A stretch of DNA of 64,000 nt from Bacillota bacterium (GTDB taxonomy: Bacteria; Bacillota; Desulfotomaculia; Desulfotomaculales; Ammonificaceae): positions 183,641 to 247,640 of the forward strand of contig JBFMBK010000003.1 in the NCBI GenBank assembly GCA_040755295.1, written 5' to 3'. The number at the start of each line of letters is the position of its first letter. Within the stretch, counting starts at the first letter, position 1. This document shows, piece by piece, positions 35,988-46,513 of the stretch. The position numbers and the translations under genes are program-made. The notes under the pieces are model-generated. The model was not told the origin of the DNA, did no database searches, and worked only from the letters and a program-made list of their open reading frames with translations.

Positions 35988-36599
35988 TTGCCATATCGCC
36001 AACCCCGGCACTCGCATATCCGCCACGTGCTGAAAGTTCTGATATTGACGTTTACCGCTACCGTATTCTTTGCCTTTATATCCGAAACCTTTGTGCGTCA
36101 ATTTCAGATCTTGTGGGTAGCAGTCGGTTTCTTGTTTTTCATAGTCACGGTTAATGTTGTCTTCGATATAGTCGGCACCGCCGCAACCGCTGCTTCGGAA
36201 GCTCCGTTTAACGCTATGGCGGCGCGCAAGGTGACCGGCGCGCAGGAAGGCCTGGCGTTAATTAAAAACGCCGATAAGGTGGCCAATTTTGCGAATGACG
36301 TCGTCGGCGATATTAGCGGTACCATCGCCGGAGCGCTCGGTATTTCCATTATGGCGCGGATGTTGCTGGTATTCCCAAAGTCCAGCGAGTTGTGGGGGAA
36401 CATCCTGGTGACTGCAGTAATTGCCGCTGTTACCGTAGCCGGCAAGGCTATGGGTAAACGTGTGGCGATAACGCGCGCCAACCAGGTTGTTTTTTTGACG
36501 GGACGATTAATCGCGGGTTACAACCGTGTGATGTCTGCCTTATTCCGACGGAAGAACAAAACTTCTGACAAGAAGGTGCGAAAGCTTGGGCGTTCTTGA
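35988..36599 (+). CDS. oapA: OLE-associated membrane protein OapA
   Basis: A 203-aa protein with four predicted membrane helices: about residues 14-34 ([15 protein letters not shown]), 40-60 ([18 protein letters not shown]), 105-128 and 135-152. A polar, Ala-rich loop lies between helices 2 and 3 ([22 protein letters not shown]) and the tail is strongly basic ([16 protein letters not shown]), suited to RNA binding. Its place immediately after a large noncoding RNA and before dxs is that of OapA. TTG 35988 follows GGGGTGAG at about 9 bp. Its end overlaps the dxs start by 14 bp. Confidence 0.85.
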   Translation: MPYRQPRHSHIRHVLKVLILTFTATVFFAFISETFVRQFQILWVAVGFLFFIVTVNVVFDIVGTAATAASEAPFNAMAARKVTGAQEGLALIKNADKVANFANDVVGDISGTIAGALGISIMARMLLVFPKSSELWGNILVTAVIAAVTVAGKAMGKRVAITRANQVVFLTGRLIAGYNRVMSALFRRKNKTSDKKVRKLGRS

Positions 36600-38478
36600 A
36601 CAGGTCGAGAAACCTGAAGACTTGCGAAATCTTGAACTCGATGATCTGGCAGCGCTTGCTGAGGAACTTCGATGTCTGATTATCAACACCGTTTCTAAAA
36701 ACGGAGGTCATCTTGCGCCCAACCTCGGGGTTGTTGAACTCACTCTGGCGCTCCACTATGTTTTCCACGCTCCAAGGGATAAGATAGTTTGGGACGTTGG
36801 GCACCAGTGTTACGTTCACAAAATACTCACCGGTCGGCGTGAAAGATTCTCAACTCTCCGCCAGACGGGCGGGATAAGCGGTTTCCCTTCCCGCGATGAA
36901 AGCGAATACGATATCTTCGGCACCGGTCATGCAAGCACCTCGATTTCAGCGGCTCTGGGTCTGGCCAAGGCCCGGGATCTTAACCGGGATAATCATCAGG
37001 TGATCGCGGTAATAGGCGACGGCGCTTTAACCGGGGGAATTGCCCTGGAAGCGCTGAACCACGCCGGACATATCAAGGCGAACCTTATAGTGGTGCTCAA
37101 TGACAACGAGATGTCCATCGCCAAGAATGTCGGGGCTCTCTCCGGTTATCTGACGCGCCTCAGGACGGACAGGATGTACCACCGCTCCCGCGAAGAGGTC
37201 GAGGGTCTTATCCAGAGGATTCCGGCAATAGGTCCCAAGATGCTTCGCATACTGGACCGTCTGAAGGATAGCGTGAAATATCTCGTGGTACCGGGTATGT
37301 TTTTTGAGGAACTGGGCTACACATACCTCGGCCCGGTAAAGGGTCATAAGTTACCGGTATTGATAGACACCTTCGAGAAAGCCAAGTCCTTGAAGGGTCC
37401 TGTACTGGTGCACGTCGCGACCCACAAGGGAAAGGGATACGCCCCTGCGGAGGCGGACCCTGACCTTTTTCACGGCGTTGGTCCTTTTGACGTGGGAACA
37501 GGCAATGTCAAACGTTCCGACCGTTTGTCCTACATGGACGTATTCGGGCAAACCCTTCAAAAAATGGCCGAAGATGACCCGCGAATCGTTGCGATTACGG
37601 CTGCGATGCCGACGGGCACGGGGCTCAAGTCCTTTGCCAAACGTTTTCCGCTCCGGTTTTTTGACGTCGGTATCGCCGAACAGCACGCGGTAACGATGGC
37701 CGCCGGTTTGGCGGTCGGAGGCTGGCGCCCGGTGGTGGCCATTTATTCAACCTTCATCCAGCGGGCGTACGACCAGATAATTCACGACGTCTGTCTCCAG
37801 AGGTTGCCCGTTCTGTTCGCCCTTGACCGCGGCGGGCTTGTGGGAGAAGACGGGGTCACGCACCAGGGCATACTTGACCTGGCCTTCCTCCGGTCGATAC
37901 CCAACATGACGATAATGGCCCCACAGGACGAAAACGAATTGCGGCACATGTTGAAGACAGCGCTCGCATGCTGCGGTCCCTGCGCCATACGCTACCCCCG
38001 CGGCAGCGGCACCGGGTGTCTTCTGGACCAGGAACTGCAGATACTTCCGTATGGACAGTCCCTGGTCATAAGGGACGGCAAGGATGTAAGCCTCTTCGCG
38101 GTCGGAAACATGGTCGGGACCGCCGTTGAAGCGGCTGAAAAACTGGCGCAGCAGGGAATAGACGCCGCGGTTATCAATGTGCGTTTCGTGAAACCCCTCG
38201 ATACCGCATTACTGCTGCGATTCGCACGGCAGACTCAGCGCGTTGTGACGATAGAAGAAGGGATCCTGGCGGGCGGTTTCGGCAGTGCGGTAGCGGAACT
38301 CTTATTGGATAACGGACTGTGCAATGTTGAACTGACCCGTCTCGGGATTAATGATTCATTCGTTGAGCACGGCGCTCCGAAAATATTGAGAGAAAAACAC
38401 AACCTTACACCGGAAGGGATCATAACGGCGGTAACACAACCCCGGCGCCGGTTGAAGGTAGCTGTCAAGAGCACATGA
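36586..38478 (+). CDS. dxs: 1-deoxy-D-xylulose-5-phosphate synthase
   Basis: Thiamine-diphosphate enzyme that makes DXP from pyruvate and glyceraldehyde 3-phosphate, the first step of the MEP isoprenoid pathway. The 630-aa protein is full length. It has [19 protein letters not shown], the TPP site [18 protein letters not shown] with LNDNEMSI, and the transketolase-like half with [16 protein letters not shown] and [18 protein letters not shown] 36586 with AAGGTG upstream overlaps oapA by 14 bp. Its stop overlaps the tlyA ATG (ATGA). Confidence 0.95.
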   Translation: MGVLEQVEKPEDLRNLELDDLAALAEELRCLIINTVSKNGGHLAPNLGVVELTLALHYVFHAPRDKIVWDVGHQCYVHKILTGRRERFSTLRQTGGISGFPSRDESEYDIFGTGHASTSISAALGLAKARDLNRDNHQVIAVIGDGALTGGIALEALNHAGHIKANLIVVLNDNEMSIAKNVGALSGYLTRLRTDRMYHRSREEVEGLIQRIPAIGPKMLRILDRLKDSVKYLVVPGMFFEELGYTYLGPVKGHKLPVLIDTFEKAKSLKGPVLVHVATHKGKGYAPAEADPDLFHGVGPFDVGTGNVKRSDRLSYMDVFGQTLQKMAEDDPRIVAITAAMPTGTGLKSFAKRFPLRFFDVGIAEQHAVTMAAGLAVGGWRPVVAIYSTFIQRAYDQIIHDVCLQRLPVLFALDRGGLVGEDGVTHQGILDLAFLRSIPNMTIMAPQDENELRHMLKTALACCGPCAIRYPRGSGTGCLLDQELQILPYGQSLVIRDGKDVSLFAVGNMVGTAVEAAEKLAQQGIDAAVINVRFVKPLDTALLLRFARQTQRVVTIEEGILAGGFGSAVAELLLDNGLCNVELTRLGINDSFVEHGAPKILREKHNLTPEGIITAVTQPRRRLKVAVKST

Positions 38479-39296
38479 CGGCATCCAGGAACCGACTTGA
38501 TCTGTTCCTGGTGCAAAACGGGTATTTCTCTACCCGTGAACGTGCGCAGGCGGCGATAATCGCCGGTTCGGTCACGGTCAACGGACGCATGGTATTAAAA
38601 CCGGGGTATGTGGTAAACGCCGGCGATGCGATCGAGCTTCGCGTCAAGGATCACCCTTACGTTTCCCGTGGCGGGGTCAAACTGTCTCACGCGCTGAAGT
38701 TCTTTCAGCCCGACCTGACCGGCTTGACTGCGGTTGACGTGGGTGCTTCCACCGGAGGCTTTACAGATTGTCTTTTAGAAGCAGGGATCCGGCGCGTCTA
38801 CGCGATAGACGTAGGCTACGGACAACTGGCCTGGAAAATCCGGAACGATCCGCGCGTTGTGGTTATGGAAAGAACCAACATCCGCCACCTGGAGCCGTCG
38901 CTACTTGGCGAGCGGGCGGATTTTGCAACGATAGACGTCAGTTTTATCTCCCTGAAAAAGGTCCTGCCGACTGTAGACCGGTTATTAACGCCGGCGGGAA
39001 TGGGACTGGTTCTAATAAAACCGCAGTTTGAAGCGGGACGGCAAAAAGTCGGCAAGAAAGGCGTTGTAAAGGATCCTTCAACTCAGCTATCGGTTTGTAA
39101 TGAAATCATCGGTTTTATTCGCGACCTTGGTTGGGAGGTTCTCGGCCTGACCTTTTCGCCGCTCCGCGGACCGGAAGGAAACATTGAATTCTTCGTGTTC
39201 TTCAGCAAAATCCCCGGTCAGGCATGGCATGGAAGCGTCGAAGAAGTGGTTACCCAGGCCTGGAATCACTTTAAGAACGACCGAGGGAGTCGGTAA
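38475..39296 (+). CDS. tlyA: TlyA family rRNA 2'-O-methyltransferase
   Basis: A 273-aa protein with an N-terminal S4 RNA-binding domain ([20 protein letters not shown]) and an FtsJ/RrmJ-like methyltransferase domain (SAM motif [45 protein letters not shown]). In mycobacteria TlyA methylates 16S and 23S rRNA; in Firmicutes the orthologue is YqxC, whose target is less certain. It overlaps dxs by 4 bp. The order dxs-tlyA-nadK-argR-recN is widely conserved. Confidence 0.9.
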   Translation: MTASRNRLDLFLVQNGYFSTRERAQAAIIAGSVTVNGRMVLKPGYVVNAGDAIELRVKDHPYVSRGGVKLSHALKFFQPDLTGLTAVDVGASTGGFTDCLLEAGIRRVYAIDVGYGQLAWKIRNDPRVVVMERTNIRHLEPSLLGERADFATIDVSFISLKKVLPTVDRLLTPAGMGLVLIKPQFEAGRQKVGKKGVVKDPSTQLSVCNEIIGFIRDLGWEVLGLTFSPLRGPEGNIEFFVFFSKIPGQAWHGSVEEVVTQAWNHFKNDRGSR

Positions 39297-39369
39297 CATC
39301 CGAATCGGGTAAGTGTTCAGCAAACCACGTAATGTTTTGACAGATAATTATGCAGCGGGTGACATCGCG

Positions 39370-40236
39370 ATGGAGATTAAGACAGTCGGCCTTTTAATCA
39401 ACCCCACGCTGGGTGAAAGTGTCGCGGTTGTGGCCGGGGAAATATTGGACTACCTCACCAGTCAAGGGATTGACGTTCTGGTCCTGAATGAACATGTCCC
39501 GCTGGTAGGCGGAAAGGGCGTCAGCAGGGATGAGCTTCGCCGGCGCGCAGATTGTCTGTTCTGTCTCGGCGGGGACGGCACACTCCTTTCTACGGTACAG
39601 TTGGCCGCCCTCCGCAATATACCTGTTTTGGGCATCAATCTCGGCGGACTCGGCTTCTTAACAGAGCTGAGTACGGAGGAATTGTATCCCGGTCTGGCGA
39701 AGATTCTCAGCGGAAATTACCGGGTTGAGGACCGCCTTCTTCTTGGCGCCGGGGTAGAACGATCCGGGGCAATCGTCAAAAGGGTCGTCTGTCTTAACGA
39801 CTGCGTAGTCGGCCGGGGAGCATTGAGCAGACCGTGCCGTCTTGAGGTGCGTGTCGACGACCACCGCGTAATGAAGTTTAAGGGTGACGGAATTATCGTT
39901 TCAACGCCCACAGGATCAACGGCCTATTCTTTTTCCGCCGGCGGGCCGGTCATAGAACCGGTGATCGGGGCTATCATACTTACCCCCATCTGCCCTCATT
40001 CATTTATTGTGCGCCCCATGGTAATCAACGCCGGCGCCGTCGTTCAGGTTATTCTTGAAAAAAGCGTGGCCGGATTAAACCTGACCGTGGACGGACACGA
40101 AAGCTTTCCGCTCTTGGCGTCGGACGTGGTCGTGATTAAGCGCTATTTTCGCCAGTTGAAGCTTATCCGCGTCTCCGAGCGTAGCTTTTACTCCGTACTG
40201 CGAAAAAAACTTCAGTTGGAAGGCTTGGAGGATTAG
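39370..40236 (+). CDS. nadK: NAD(+) kinase
   Basis: Phosphorylates NAD to NADP. The 288-aa protein carries the ATP-NAD kinase motif CLGGDGTLLSTV, the NLGGLGFLTEL loop and the substrate-binding SRPCRLEVRVDD and GDGIIVSTPTGSTAYSFSAGGP regions. ATG 39370 starts MEIKTVGLLINP as expected for the family, although only a weak ribosome site (GCGGGTGAC) precedes it. GTG 39313 would add 19 unconserved residues. It lies in the conserved cluster before argR and recN. Confidence 0.92.
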   Translation: MEIKTVGLLINPTLGESVAVVAGEILDYLTSQGIDVLVLNEHVPLVGGKGVSRDELRRRADCLFCLGGDGTLLSTVQLAALRNIPVLGINLGGLGFLTELSTEELYPGLAKILSGNYRVEDRLLLGAGVERSGAIVKRVVCLNDCVVGRGALSRPCRLEVRVDDHRVMKFKGDGIIVSTPTGSTAYSFSAGGPVIEPVIGAIILTPICPHSFIVRPMVINAGAVVQVILEKSVAGLNLTVDGHESFPLLASDVVVIKRYFRQLKLIRVSERSFYSVLRKKLQLEGLED

Positions 40237-40259
40237 CGTCGCAGGGAGAGACTAGGCAG

Positions 40260-40724
40260 ATGAAACTCACAAGGCACAACCTGATCCTGCAAATAATCAA
40301 AGAGCGCCCTGTAGACAGCCAGAGGGCGCTTGTCAAGGCGCTTTCTGAAGCCGGGTTCAAGGTCACCCAGGCTACCGTTTCACGCGACGTGCGGGAACTC
40401 GGTCTGATCAAGGTCGCGTCCGGGAACGTAATCCGTTACGTTACACCGGAATCCCGCGTCCGGAACGTCAGGGAAGAGGAACGGCTTCGCCGCTTGATAC
40501 GCGATGCGGTTGTCTACGTAGACAGCAGTGATAACCTGGTGGTTGTAAAAACTCTCCCCGGCGCAGCCCAGGGGGTGGCATCGGCCGTGGACCATGCCGG
40601 TTGGCAGGGCGTAATGGGGACGGTTGCGGGAGATGATACCCTTCTGGTAATCGTCAAATCGCGCAGTAAGGCCTCCTCTATACGCCAAAGGCTGAAATCC
40701 CTGGTTGCCGGTGATAAGGAATAA
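40260..40724 (+). CDS. argR: Arginine repressor ArgR/AhrC
   Basis: Transcriptional regulator of arginine metabolism that binds ARG boxes as a hexamer with arginine as co-repressor. The 154-aa protein has the N-terminal winged helix (RHNLILQIIKERPVDSQRAL; KVTQATVSRDVRELGLIKV) and the C-terminal oligomerisation/arginine domain (NLVVVKTLPGAAQGVASAVDHAGW; GTVAGDDTLLVIVKS). It precedes recN with a 1-bp gap, the standard location in Firmicutes. Confidence 0.93.
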   Translation: MKLTRHNLILQIIKERPVDSQRALVKALSEAGFKVTQATVSRDVRELGLIKVASGNVIRYVTPESRVRNVREEERLRRLIRDAVVYVDSSDNLVVVKTLPGAAQGVASAVDHAGWQGVMGTVAGDDTLLVIVKSRSKASSIRQRLKSLVAGDKE

Positions 40725-40725
40725 G

Positions 40726-42396
40726 ATGCTGCATACGCTTACGATAAAAAACATCGCCCTGATTGAAGACCTGACCATTGAGTTCACACGCGGTTTGAAT
40801 GTTATCACCGGTGAAACGGGCGCCGGGAAATCCGTGATTCTCGAAGCACTCGAACTGGTGCTGGGTAAAAGAGCAAACTCCGATTATATCCGCACCGGCG
40901 CCAGTCAAGCTTCGATTGAAGCGGTTTTCATGATAGACAGGTTTCCGGATTGCCTTATCCCGCTCGGTATTGAACAGGAAGAAGGCTGCCTTGTTTTCAG
41001 GCGTGAGCTCTACCGTCAGGGAAAAAGTTTAAGCCGTATCAACGGACAGGCCGTTCCACTCGCTCTATGCCGGGAGGCCGCCGGCGAGCTTATCGATTTT
41101 CTTATTCAGCACGAACAACAGGAGATTTACCTCCCCTTAAAGCAAGAGAATTTGCTTGACACCTTTTCCGGCCTTGTGCCCCTTGGCCAGGAATTGGCGC
41201 AGGTTTACCGGCTCTGGCGGGAAGTAAAGGAAAATGCCGAAGCGGAATTTATTGCGGGCCGTGAGCGGTTGAGACGGGCGGATAACCTTCGATATCAGGT
41301 CGAGGAAATCGCTAAGGCCGGCCTTCGAATCGGCGAGTCGGAAGAGCTTCTCGAGGAACGGGAATGGCTGAGCAACGCCGCGCGTCTGAAGGAACTTGCG
41401 TTTCGCGGCCAGATGCTGCTGAGCGGCGACGACCGTTCTGCGGTGGAGACGGTGGGGGAAGCCGCCGCTATAACGGCGGAAATCGCCGTCTACAGGCGAC
41501 AACTCGCCACGTATGCCAGCAGTCTTAAAGAAACAACACATCTTCTTGTGGAAGCGGCACGGGAGTTGGAACACCTTGTCGATCAAGCGGAATACGATCC
41601 GCATCGGATCGATGCCGTTGAATCCCGGCTTGACCTGATCGACAGACTCCGGCGTAAATACGGTGATAATGTCGCCGAAGTTTTGTCTTACCGGGAAAAA
41701 GCGTCTCAAGAGTTGGAGGATTTGGAACGTAAGTCCGAAGAGGCATCCAACCTGCAGTCGGAATCGGAGCGTTTGGAGCAGGAATGGACAAACACAGCCC
41801 TGCGGCTGCAGACCTTGAGGGACGAATCCGCCCGGCGTCTCGAAAACGAGATGATTTTGGAACTGGGGAAGCTGGCTATGGGAGAAACGCTTTTTAAAGT
41901 CGTATTTTCCCCCGCGGCGCAAACCCCCAACCCGAGGGGCCTGCAGGAGGTTGAGATTCACATCTCTCCGAACCCGGGTGAACCGTTAAAACCACTTGCC
42001 CGTATCGCCTCCGGCGGTGAAGCCGCGCGTGTTATTTTCGCGCTGAAGGTACTTACGGCCGCCAATGAGCAGGTTGGGACATTGTTCCTGGACGAGGTTG
42101 ATACCGGAGTCAGCGGGCAGGCGCTGGAAGCCGTCGCCGCCAGGCTGGACTATCTTTCAGGACACCGACAGGTGCTCTGCATTACCCACCAGGCTCTTGT
42201 GGCCGCAAAAGGAAGCGCGCATCACTTGATACAAAAGCAGGTCATAAACAATCGCGCAAACATCAGGGTCATCCCACTTAAAGGAGAAGAGAGGATTAAG
42301 GAACTGGCCCGACTGGTGGGAGGAGCGCCCGAAACCGCACGCGAACACGCAGTCATGCTTTTAGACAAGCGGGTAGGATGGAATGTTACAATATAG
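40726..42396 (+). CDS. recN: DNA repair protein RecN
   Basis: SMC-like ATPase acting at double-strand breaks. The 556-aa protein has Walker A ITGETGAGKSVILEALELVLG at about residues 27-47, long coiled-coil arms in the middle, and a C-terminal ATPase half with the signature SGGEAARVIFALKVL, Walker B LFLDEVDTGVSG and an ITHQALVAA H-loop. ATG 40726 follows AAGGA. The final codons merge into a 7-nt AATATAG repeat, so the stop lies in that repeat. Confidence 0.95.
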   Translation: MLHTLTIKNIALIEDLTIEFTRGLNVITGETGAGKSVILEALELVLGKRANSDYIRTGASQASIEAVFMIDRFPDCLIPLGIEQEEGCLVFRRELYRQGKSLSRINGQAVPLALCREAAGELIDFLIQHEQQEIYLPLKQENLLDTFSGLVPLGQELAQVYRLWREVKENAEAEFIAGRERLRRADNLRYQVEEIAKAGLRIGESEELLEEREWLSNAARLKELAFRGQMLLSGDDRSAVETVGEAAAITAEIAVYRRQLATYASSLKETTHLLVEAARELEHLVDQAEYDPHRIDAVESRLDLIDRLRRKYGDNVAEVLSYREKASQELEDLERKSEEASNLQSESERLEQEWTNTALRLQTLRDESARRLENEMILELGKLAMGETLFKVVFSPAAQTPNPRGLQEVEIHISPNPGEPLKPLARIASGGEAARVIFALKVLTAANEQVGTLFLDEVDTGVSGQALEAVAARLDYLSGHRQVLCITHQALVAAKGSAHHLIQKQVINNRANIRVIPLKGEERIKELARLVGGAPETAREHAVMLLDKRVGWNVTI

Positions 42397-42411
42397 AATA
42401 TAGAATATAGG
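42386..42411. repeat. Heptad-period array H5
   Basis: AATATAG repeated three times at and beyond the recN stop codon. Confidence 0.55.
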
Positions 42412-42540
42412 AAACCGGTTTTACCTTTCCTGAATCCCGGCTCTCCCGAATTCCACCTTACGACCTCCTGCATCGTCCTCTGCAAATTACTCATTGTATT
42501 TTCGGTGTCGCCTATACCTACTTACGGCACAACTAAGGAC

Positions 42541-42610
42541 GCAGACGCGGCGAGAAGTGACGCAGCAATGCGTTGTTTTCACCGCGCCCAACGAAAGAAA
42601 CACTGTTTTC
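42541..42610 (+). repeat. Dispersed palindromic element, copy C (internal deletion)
   Basis: The left arm GACGCGGCGAGAAGTGACGC runs directly into the right arm CAATGCGTTGTTTTCACCGC, then CCAACGAAAGAAACACTGTT. The central hairpin seen in B, E and F is absent. It sits about 40 bp before the spoIVB ribosome site. Confidence 0.7.
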
Positions 42611-42665
42611 AATAGGGCATAAAGGTCAACCACTTCGGGTATCTTAAATGCCCGGAGGGGTAGCG

Positions 42666-43988
42666 TTGTCACCGAAAACACGTCGCCTGTTATTACTGTC
42701 CTTTTTCGTCTTCTTCATTGTTTCCACATATATAACAGCCGCCTTCTTTCCGGTAAGACAAAGTCTCACTGTCGGTGAGCTTTATAGTTTCACCGATGCC
42801 TTCCCCGGTTTTCTCAGGAAGCATCTGGTACTCGTCCCTCAGCACCATAATCCCTCAAATGACGGGATTTCTTCGTTTTATCAAAAACTGCAAGCCGCCG
42901 TGCCGGGAAGGTTCCAGGCCCACGTATCGTATCACGGTTTCCTGCCGTTAAGAACGGTAGTGGTGGATATACAGCCCGAGGTACGGGTTTATCCGGGCGG
43001 ACAGGCAGTAGGGGTATTACTGCATACCCAGGGAGTCATAGTCGTCAGTCTAACAGAGTTCACAAACGAAGAAGGGTTAAAAATTAATCCTGCGGCCGAG
43101 GCCGGCTTAATGCCGGGTGATATCATAACGCATATCGATGGTAGTATCATAACAAGCGACCATTCTGTTAAAGACGCGGTATCCCGTGCAGGAAAGGAAC
43201 GACGCAAGGTTCGTCTTGAGGTTAAAAGAAAAGGTAAAACCCTGCGCTTTGTACTGAAGCCGGCTTTTTGCAGCGCAACAAAGTGTTACAGAATGGGCTT
43301 GCTGATCAGGGATTCAACGGCCGGAGTCGGAACGCTTACTTTTTACGACCCGGAAACAGGAATATACGGCGCTCTGGGGCATATTGTCACCAATAACGGC
43401 GCCTCACATCCAGTCGAACTGGCGGACGGGTGTATAATTGAAGCCTTCATTCAGGGAATTCGCCCGGGAAAGCGCGGCAAACCCGGAGAAAAAATCGGGT
43501 TTTTTACCCAAACTTCGTCTTTGTCGGGTACAATTAAGCAGAACACCCGATATGGTATATTCGGTCTTTTGGACCGGATTCCGGAACACCCGATATGTAA
43601 ATCAACCATTCCGGTGGCCCTCGTTCATCAGGTACATCCGGGCAAGGCCACTATGCTTACAGTGGTGAGCGGGAACCGGTTGGAGAGTTTTCAGATCGAG
43701 ATCAGCCAGGTTAATATGGCAAATCGTTCCGGGAAAAAGGATATTATTATCAAGGTTACCGATCCGCGATTAATACGTGTCGCCGGCGGCATCGTCCAGG
43801 GGATGAGCGGCAGTCCCATCATTCAGGACGGTCGACTGATCGGAGCCGTCACGCACGTGTTTATTAGCAACCCGGAAAGGGGTTATGGTATATTTGCGGA
43901 GCGGATGATCCGCGAAAGCGGAATTCTCCCGCAAAGGGTTGGCAGGCAACGGTTTGACAATGTATTATATGGTTCGTTTCAGACCTGA
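42666..43988 (+). CDS. spoIVB: SpoIVB peptidase (sporulation signalling serine protease)
   Basis: Forespore-made protease of the S55 family that triggers pro-sigma-K processing across the forespore membrane. The 440-aa protein has an N-terminal membrane helix, a PDZ domain at about residues 115-195 (EGLKINPAAEAGLMPGDIIT) and the S55 domain with the conserved GALGHIVT histidine and the catalytic serine in QGMSGSPI at about S383, close to Ser378 of B. subtilis. TTG 42666 follows GGAGGGG with a 6-bp gap; ATG 42648 lies before that site. spo0A follows, as in B. subtilis. Confidence 0.93.
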   Translation: MSPKTRRLLLLSFFVFFIVSTYITAAFFPVRQSLTVGELYSFTDAFPGFLRKHLVLVPQHHNPSNDGISSFYQKLQAAVPGRFQAHVSYHGFLPLRTVVVDIQPEVRVYPGGQAVGVLLHTQGVIVVSLTEFTNEEGLKINPAAEAGLMPGDIITHIDGSIITSDHSVKDAVSRAGKERRKVRLEVKRKGKTLRFVLKPAFCSATKCYRMGLLIRDSTAGVGTLTFYDPETGIYGALGHIVTNNGASHPVELADGCIIEAFIQGIRPGKRGKPGEKIGFFTQTSSLSGTIKQNTRYGIFGLLDRIPEHPICKSTIPVALVHQVHPGKATMLTVVSGNRLESFQIEISQVNMANRSGKKDIIIKVTDPRLIRVAGGIVQGMSGSPIIQDGRLIGAVTHVFISNPERGYGIFAERMIRESGILPQRVGRQRFDNVLYGSFQT

Positions 43989-44061
43989 TTTTAAGCTGGT
44001 ATTTGGTCGTGACCTGGCATTTATTTGCAGTTGCCGGGGAAAAGTTTTTTGGCCGTCGGGG

Positions 44062-44090
44062 GAGGATATTTTTTCCGAATGGCGAATTCT
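44062..44090 (+). promoter_or_regulatory. Candidate sigma-H promoter of spo0A
   Basis: GGAGGATAT matches the sigma-H -35 consensus (RNAGGAWWW) at every position. After an 11-bp spacer GGCGAATTC matches the -10 consensus (RNNGAATWW) except at the last base. It lies about 50 bp before the spo0A start, and spo0A in B. subtilis has a sigma-H promoter. Confidence 0.6.
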
Positions 44091-44137
44091 TACTTTAACT
44101 GGCTAACGCTAAAGCTTATGAAAGGGAGGTTTTTAAT

Positions 44138-44911
44138 TTGATAGGCAAGACCGTACGAGTTGTTCTTGCTGATGACAACAGGGAGTTCTGTGAACTCCTG
44201 AAAGATTTCCTAAATCAACAACCCGACTTTGAACTGGTGGGGGTTGCGTATAACGGCTTGGAGGCCGTCGAGGTTATCGAGGACACCCACCCGGATGTGG
44301 TGATCCTTGATATTATTATGCCGCACCTCGATGGAATAGGCGTGCTGGAAAAGTTCGTCGGCAGCGCGCTCCCTTACCGTCCGAAGATCATCGTCCTTAC
44401 AGCGCTGGGGCAGGAGGCCATAACCCAGCGCGCGGTCGAACTTGGCGCAGACTATTATATCGTGAAGCCCTTCAACTTTTCGGTACTCGCCAGCAGGATC
44501 AGGCAGTTGGGAGACGGCGTGTCGTCCAAGACTCCTTTCATTGTGCCGTCCAAGCCGCGAAACCTCGATATGGCCGTTACAAATATCATTCACGAAATAG
44601 GTGTTCCGGCGCATATTAAGGGATACCATTACCTGCGGGACGCAATATTGATGGTGGTGGACGAAATCAACCTCCTGGGCGGGATCACCAAAGAACTGTA
44701 CCCGATGATCGCCCAGAAGTACAACACTACACCCAGCAGGGTGGAACGGGCCATAAGGCATGCCATTGAGCTGGCGTGGGACAGAGGAAACGTCGAAGCC
44801 ATATCCAAGTTTTTCGGTTATACCGTTAATATGGCTAAAGGAAAACCGACCAATTCTGAATTCATAGCCATGATTGCCGATAAACTTCGTCTCGAATCCA
44901 GGGTTAGCTGA
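44138..44911 (+). CDS. spo0A: Stage 0 sporulation response regulator Spo0A
   Basis: Master regulator of sporulation entry. The 257-aa protein has a receiver domain with acidic pocket D12-D13, the phospho-acceptor D58 (VVILDIIMP) and the conserved lysine in YYIVKPF. The C-terminal Spo0A DNA-binding domain has [32 protein letters not shown] (read in parts). TTG 44138 follows GGGAGG. Phosphorylation is expected from orphan histidine kinases, none of which is in the window. Confidence 0.96.
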   Translation: MIGKTVRVVLADDNREFCELLKDFLNQQPDFELVGVAYNGLEAVEVIEDTHPDVVILDIIMPHLDGIGVLEKFVGSALPYRPKIIVLTALGQEAITQRAVELGADYYIVKPFNFSVLASRIRQLGDGVSSKTPFIVPSKPRNLDMAVTNIIHEIGVPAHIKGYHYLRDAILMVVDEINLLGGITKELYPMIAQKYNTTPSRVERAIRHAIELAWDRGNVEAISKFFGYTVNMAKGKPTNSEFIAMIADKLRLESRVS

Positions 44912-45344
44912 TAGGCTTGCCGTTTTGCTGACTGACAACAGCAACCAAAGGGAAGGTGTTCAGAACCCTAATCTTATCATTTAAAATCGGTAGAAAAAGG
45001 GCCGTAAAAAACAAGCATGACATGTCGGTAACGGGACGCCGGGAGTCGGACGTATTTTTTCTTGCCATACAGATCCAAAGTACTTATTAGCTTTATAATC
45101 CGTGACTCTCGGTCCCCAACATCAAAACGGCGCGTAATCAACCGTCACTGTATCCTGTTTATGGAGTATAATTAACGGGTTAAGGGATTGTGTTGAGCGG
45201 GGGTCCGTGAGCCGGGTGTTGTTTGAGCTCTGTTTGAACGGCCCTGCAACTTTTAAATAGTATGTTTTGACACTCCTCTGGTTCTTGATTAAAATGGGAA
45301 CAGTAATATATGGTCTGTTTATTAGCAAATAAGGTGGCGAACCG
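44912..45344. other. 433-bp gap between spo0A and steA
   Basis: No gene with support. It contains short stem-like segments (for example around 45030-45060, ending in ATTTTTTC, a weak terminator) and a brief 7-nt-periodic stretch near 45100. Confidence 0.45.
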
Positions 45345-46463
45345 ATGGCGATCAGGGGTCGGGTACGGGCTGACCGTCGTACTAAGAATCTAATTCAAAG
45401 GCTTCAACCAAACGAGATCGCGATCATTAGTCATAACGGAATCGACAAGCTTGCAGCGCAGGGGCTCATAGAGGCACGCTGCAAGTTTGTGCTTAACGCC
45501 GATACCTCGCTCTCAACCGATTACCCGAATGAAGGGCCGTTAATGCTGGTGGAAGCCGGGATCCCGATCATTGACAACATCGGTGAAGAAATATTATCTA
45601 TACCGGAAGGAACAGAAGTAATAATTAAAGAAGATACCGTTTACGTTAACGACCACCTCGCATTAACCGGTGATTATCTGGATGACGAAAAGATCAAAGC
45701 GTCGATGGGGACGACAAAGAATCAACTGGGTGAGGTGCTCAGGTCTTTTGTTGACAACACACTGTCGTACGCCCGGGACGAGATTGAACTTGTAACTCAG
45801 AAGATTGAGATGCCGCCTCTGAAAACGAGCTTCCAGGGAAAACACGTTTTGATCGTGGTTCGAGGCTATAACTACAAGGAAGACCTGCGTGCGATAAGTT
45901 CCTATATTCATGAGCTGCACCCGGTTTTGGTAGGCGTCGACGGCGGGGCGGACGCCCTTATGGAGTTCGGCTACCGACCGGACATAGTAATCGGTGATAT
46001 GGACAGCGTAAGTGATGCCGCCCTTAGTCAGGCAAAGGAAATTGTGGTTCACGCTTACGCCGACGGTAAAGCTCCCGGGCTTGAACGGGTAAACAAAATG
46101 GGTTTAAACGCGTTTGTACTGCCTATGGCGGGGACAAGCGAGGATGTTGCAATGCTGCTGGCTTATGAAAAAGACGCGAGCCTTATCGTTGCTGTCGGCA
46201 CGCATTCCAACGTCCTGGATTTCCTGGAAAAGGGTAGACGGGGGATGGGGAGCACCTTTCTTGTGAGGCTGAAGGTCGGCTCGATACTGATTGACGCCAA
46301 AGGGGTTTCAAGGCTGTACCGGAGCAGGGTCAAAGTGCGCTACTTGGCGCAGGTAATCGCCGCCGCCCTCATACCTTTTACGGCCGTTGTGGTGATTTCT
46401 CCTCCCATACGTCAGCTTATGAAACTTGTTATCATCCAATTCCGTATGCTCTTGGGTATATAA
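45345..46463 (+). CDS. steA: SteA-like cytokinetic ring protein (TPK-fold)
   Basis: A 372-aa protein with an N-terminal domain of its own family (RRTKNLIQRLQPNEIAIISH), a middle part resembling thiamin pyrophosphokinase (VGVDGGADALMEFGYRPDIVIGDMDSV, read in parts) and two C-terminal hydrophobic stretches (VIAAALIPFTAVVVI). This layout is that of SteA, which with SteB contributes to cell division in Corynebacterium; related proteins are common in Firmicutes but little studied. ATG 45345 has AAGGTGG upstream. The SteB-like gene follows after 50 bp. Confidence 0.82.
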   Translation: MAIRGRVRADRRTKNLIQRLQPNEIAIISHNGIDKLAAQGLIEARCKFVLNADTSLSTDYPNEGPLMLVEAGIPIIDNIGEEILSIPEGTEVIIKEDTVYVNDHLALTGDYLDDEKIKASMGTTKNQLGEVLRSFVDNTLSYARDEIELVTQKIEMPPLKTSFQGKHVLIVVRGYNYKEDLRAISSYIHELHPVLVGVDGGADALMEFGYRPDIVIGDMDSVSDAALSQAKEIVVHAYADGKAPGLERVNKMGLNAFVLPMAGTSEDVAMLLAYEKDASLIVAVGTHSNVLDFLEKGRRGMGSTFLVRLKVGSILIDAKGVSRLYRSRVKVRYLAQVIAAALIPFTAVVVISPPIRQLMKLVIIQFRMLLGI

Positions 46464-46513
46464 ATCAAATGGGGAGCGCTGAAACCGCGCGGGCTCCAAG
46501 GAGAGAATAGTGC

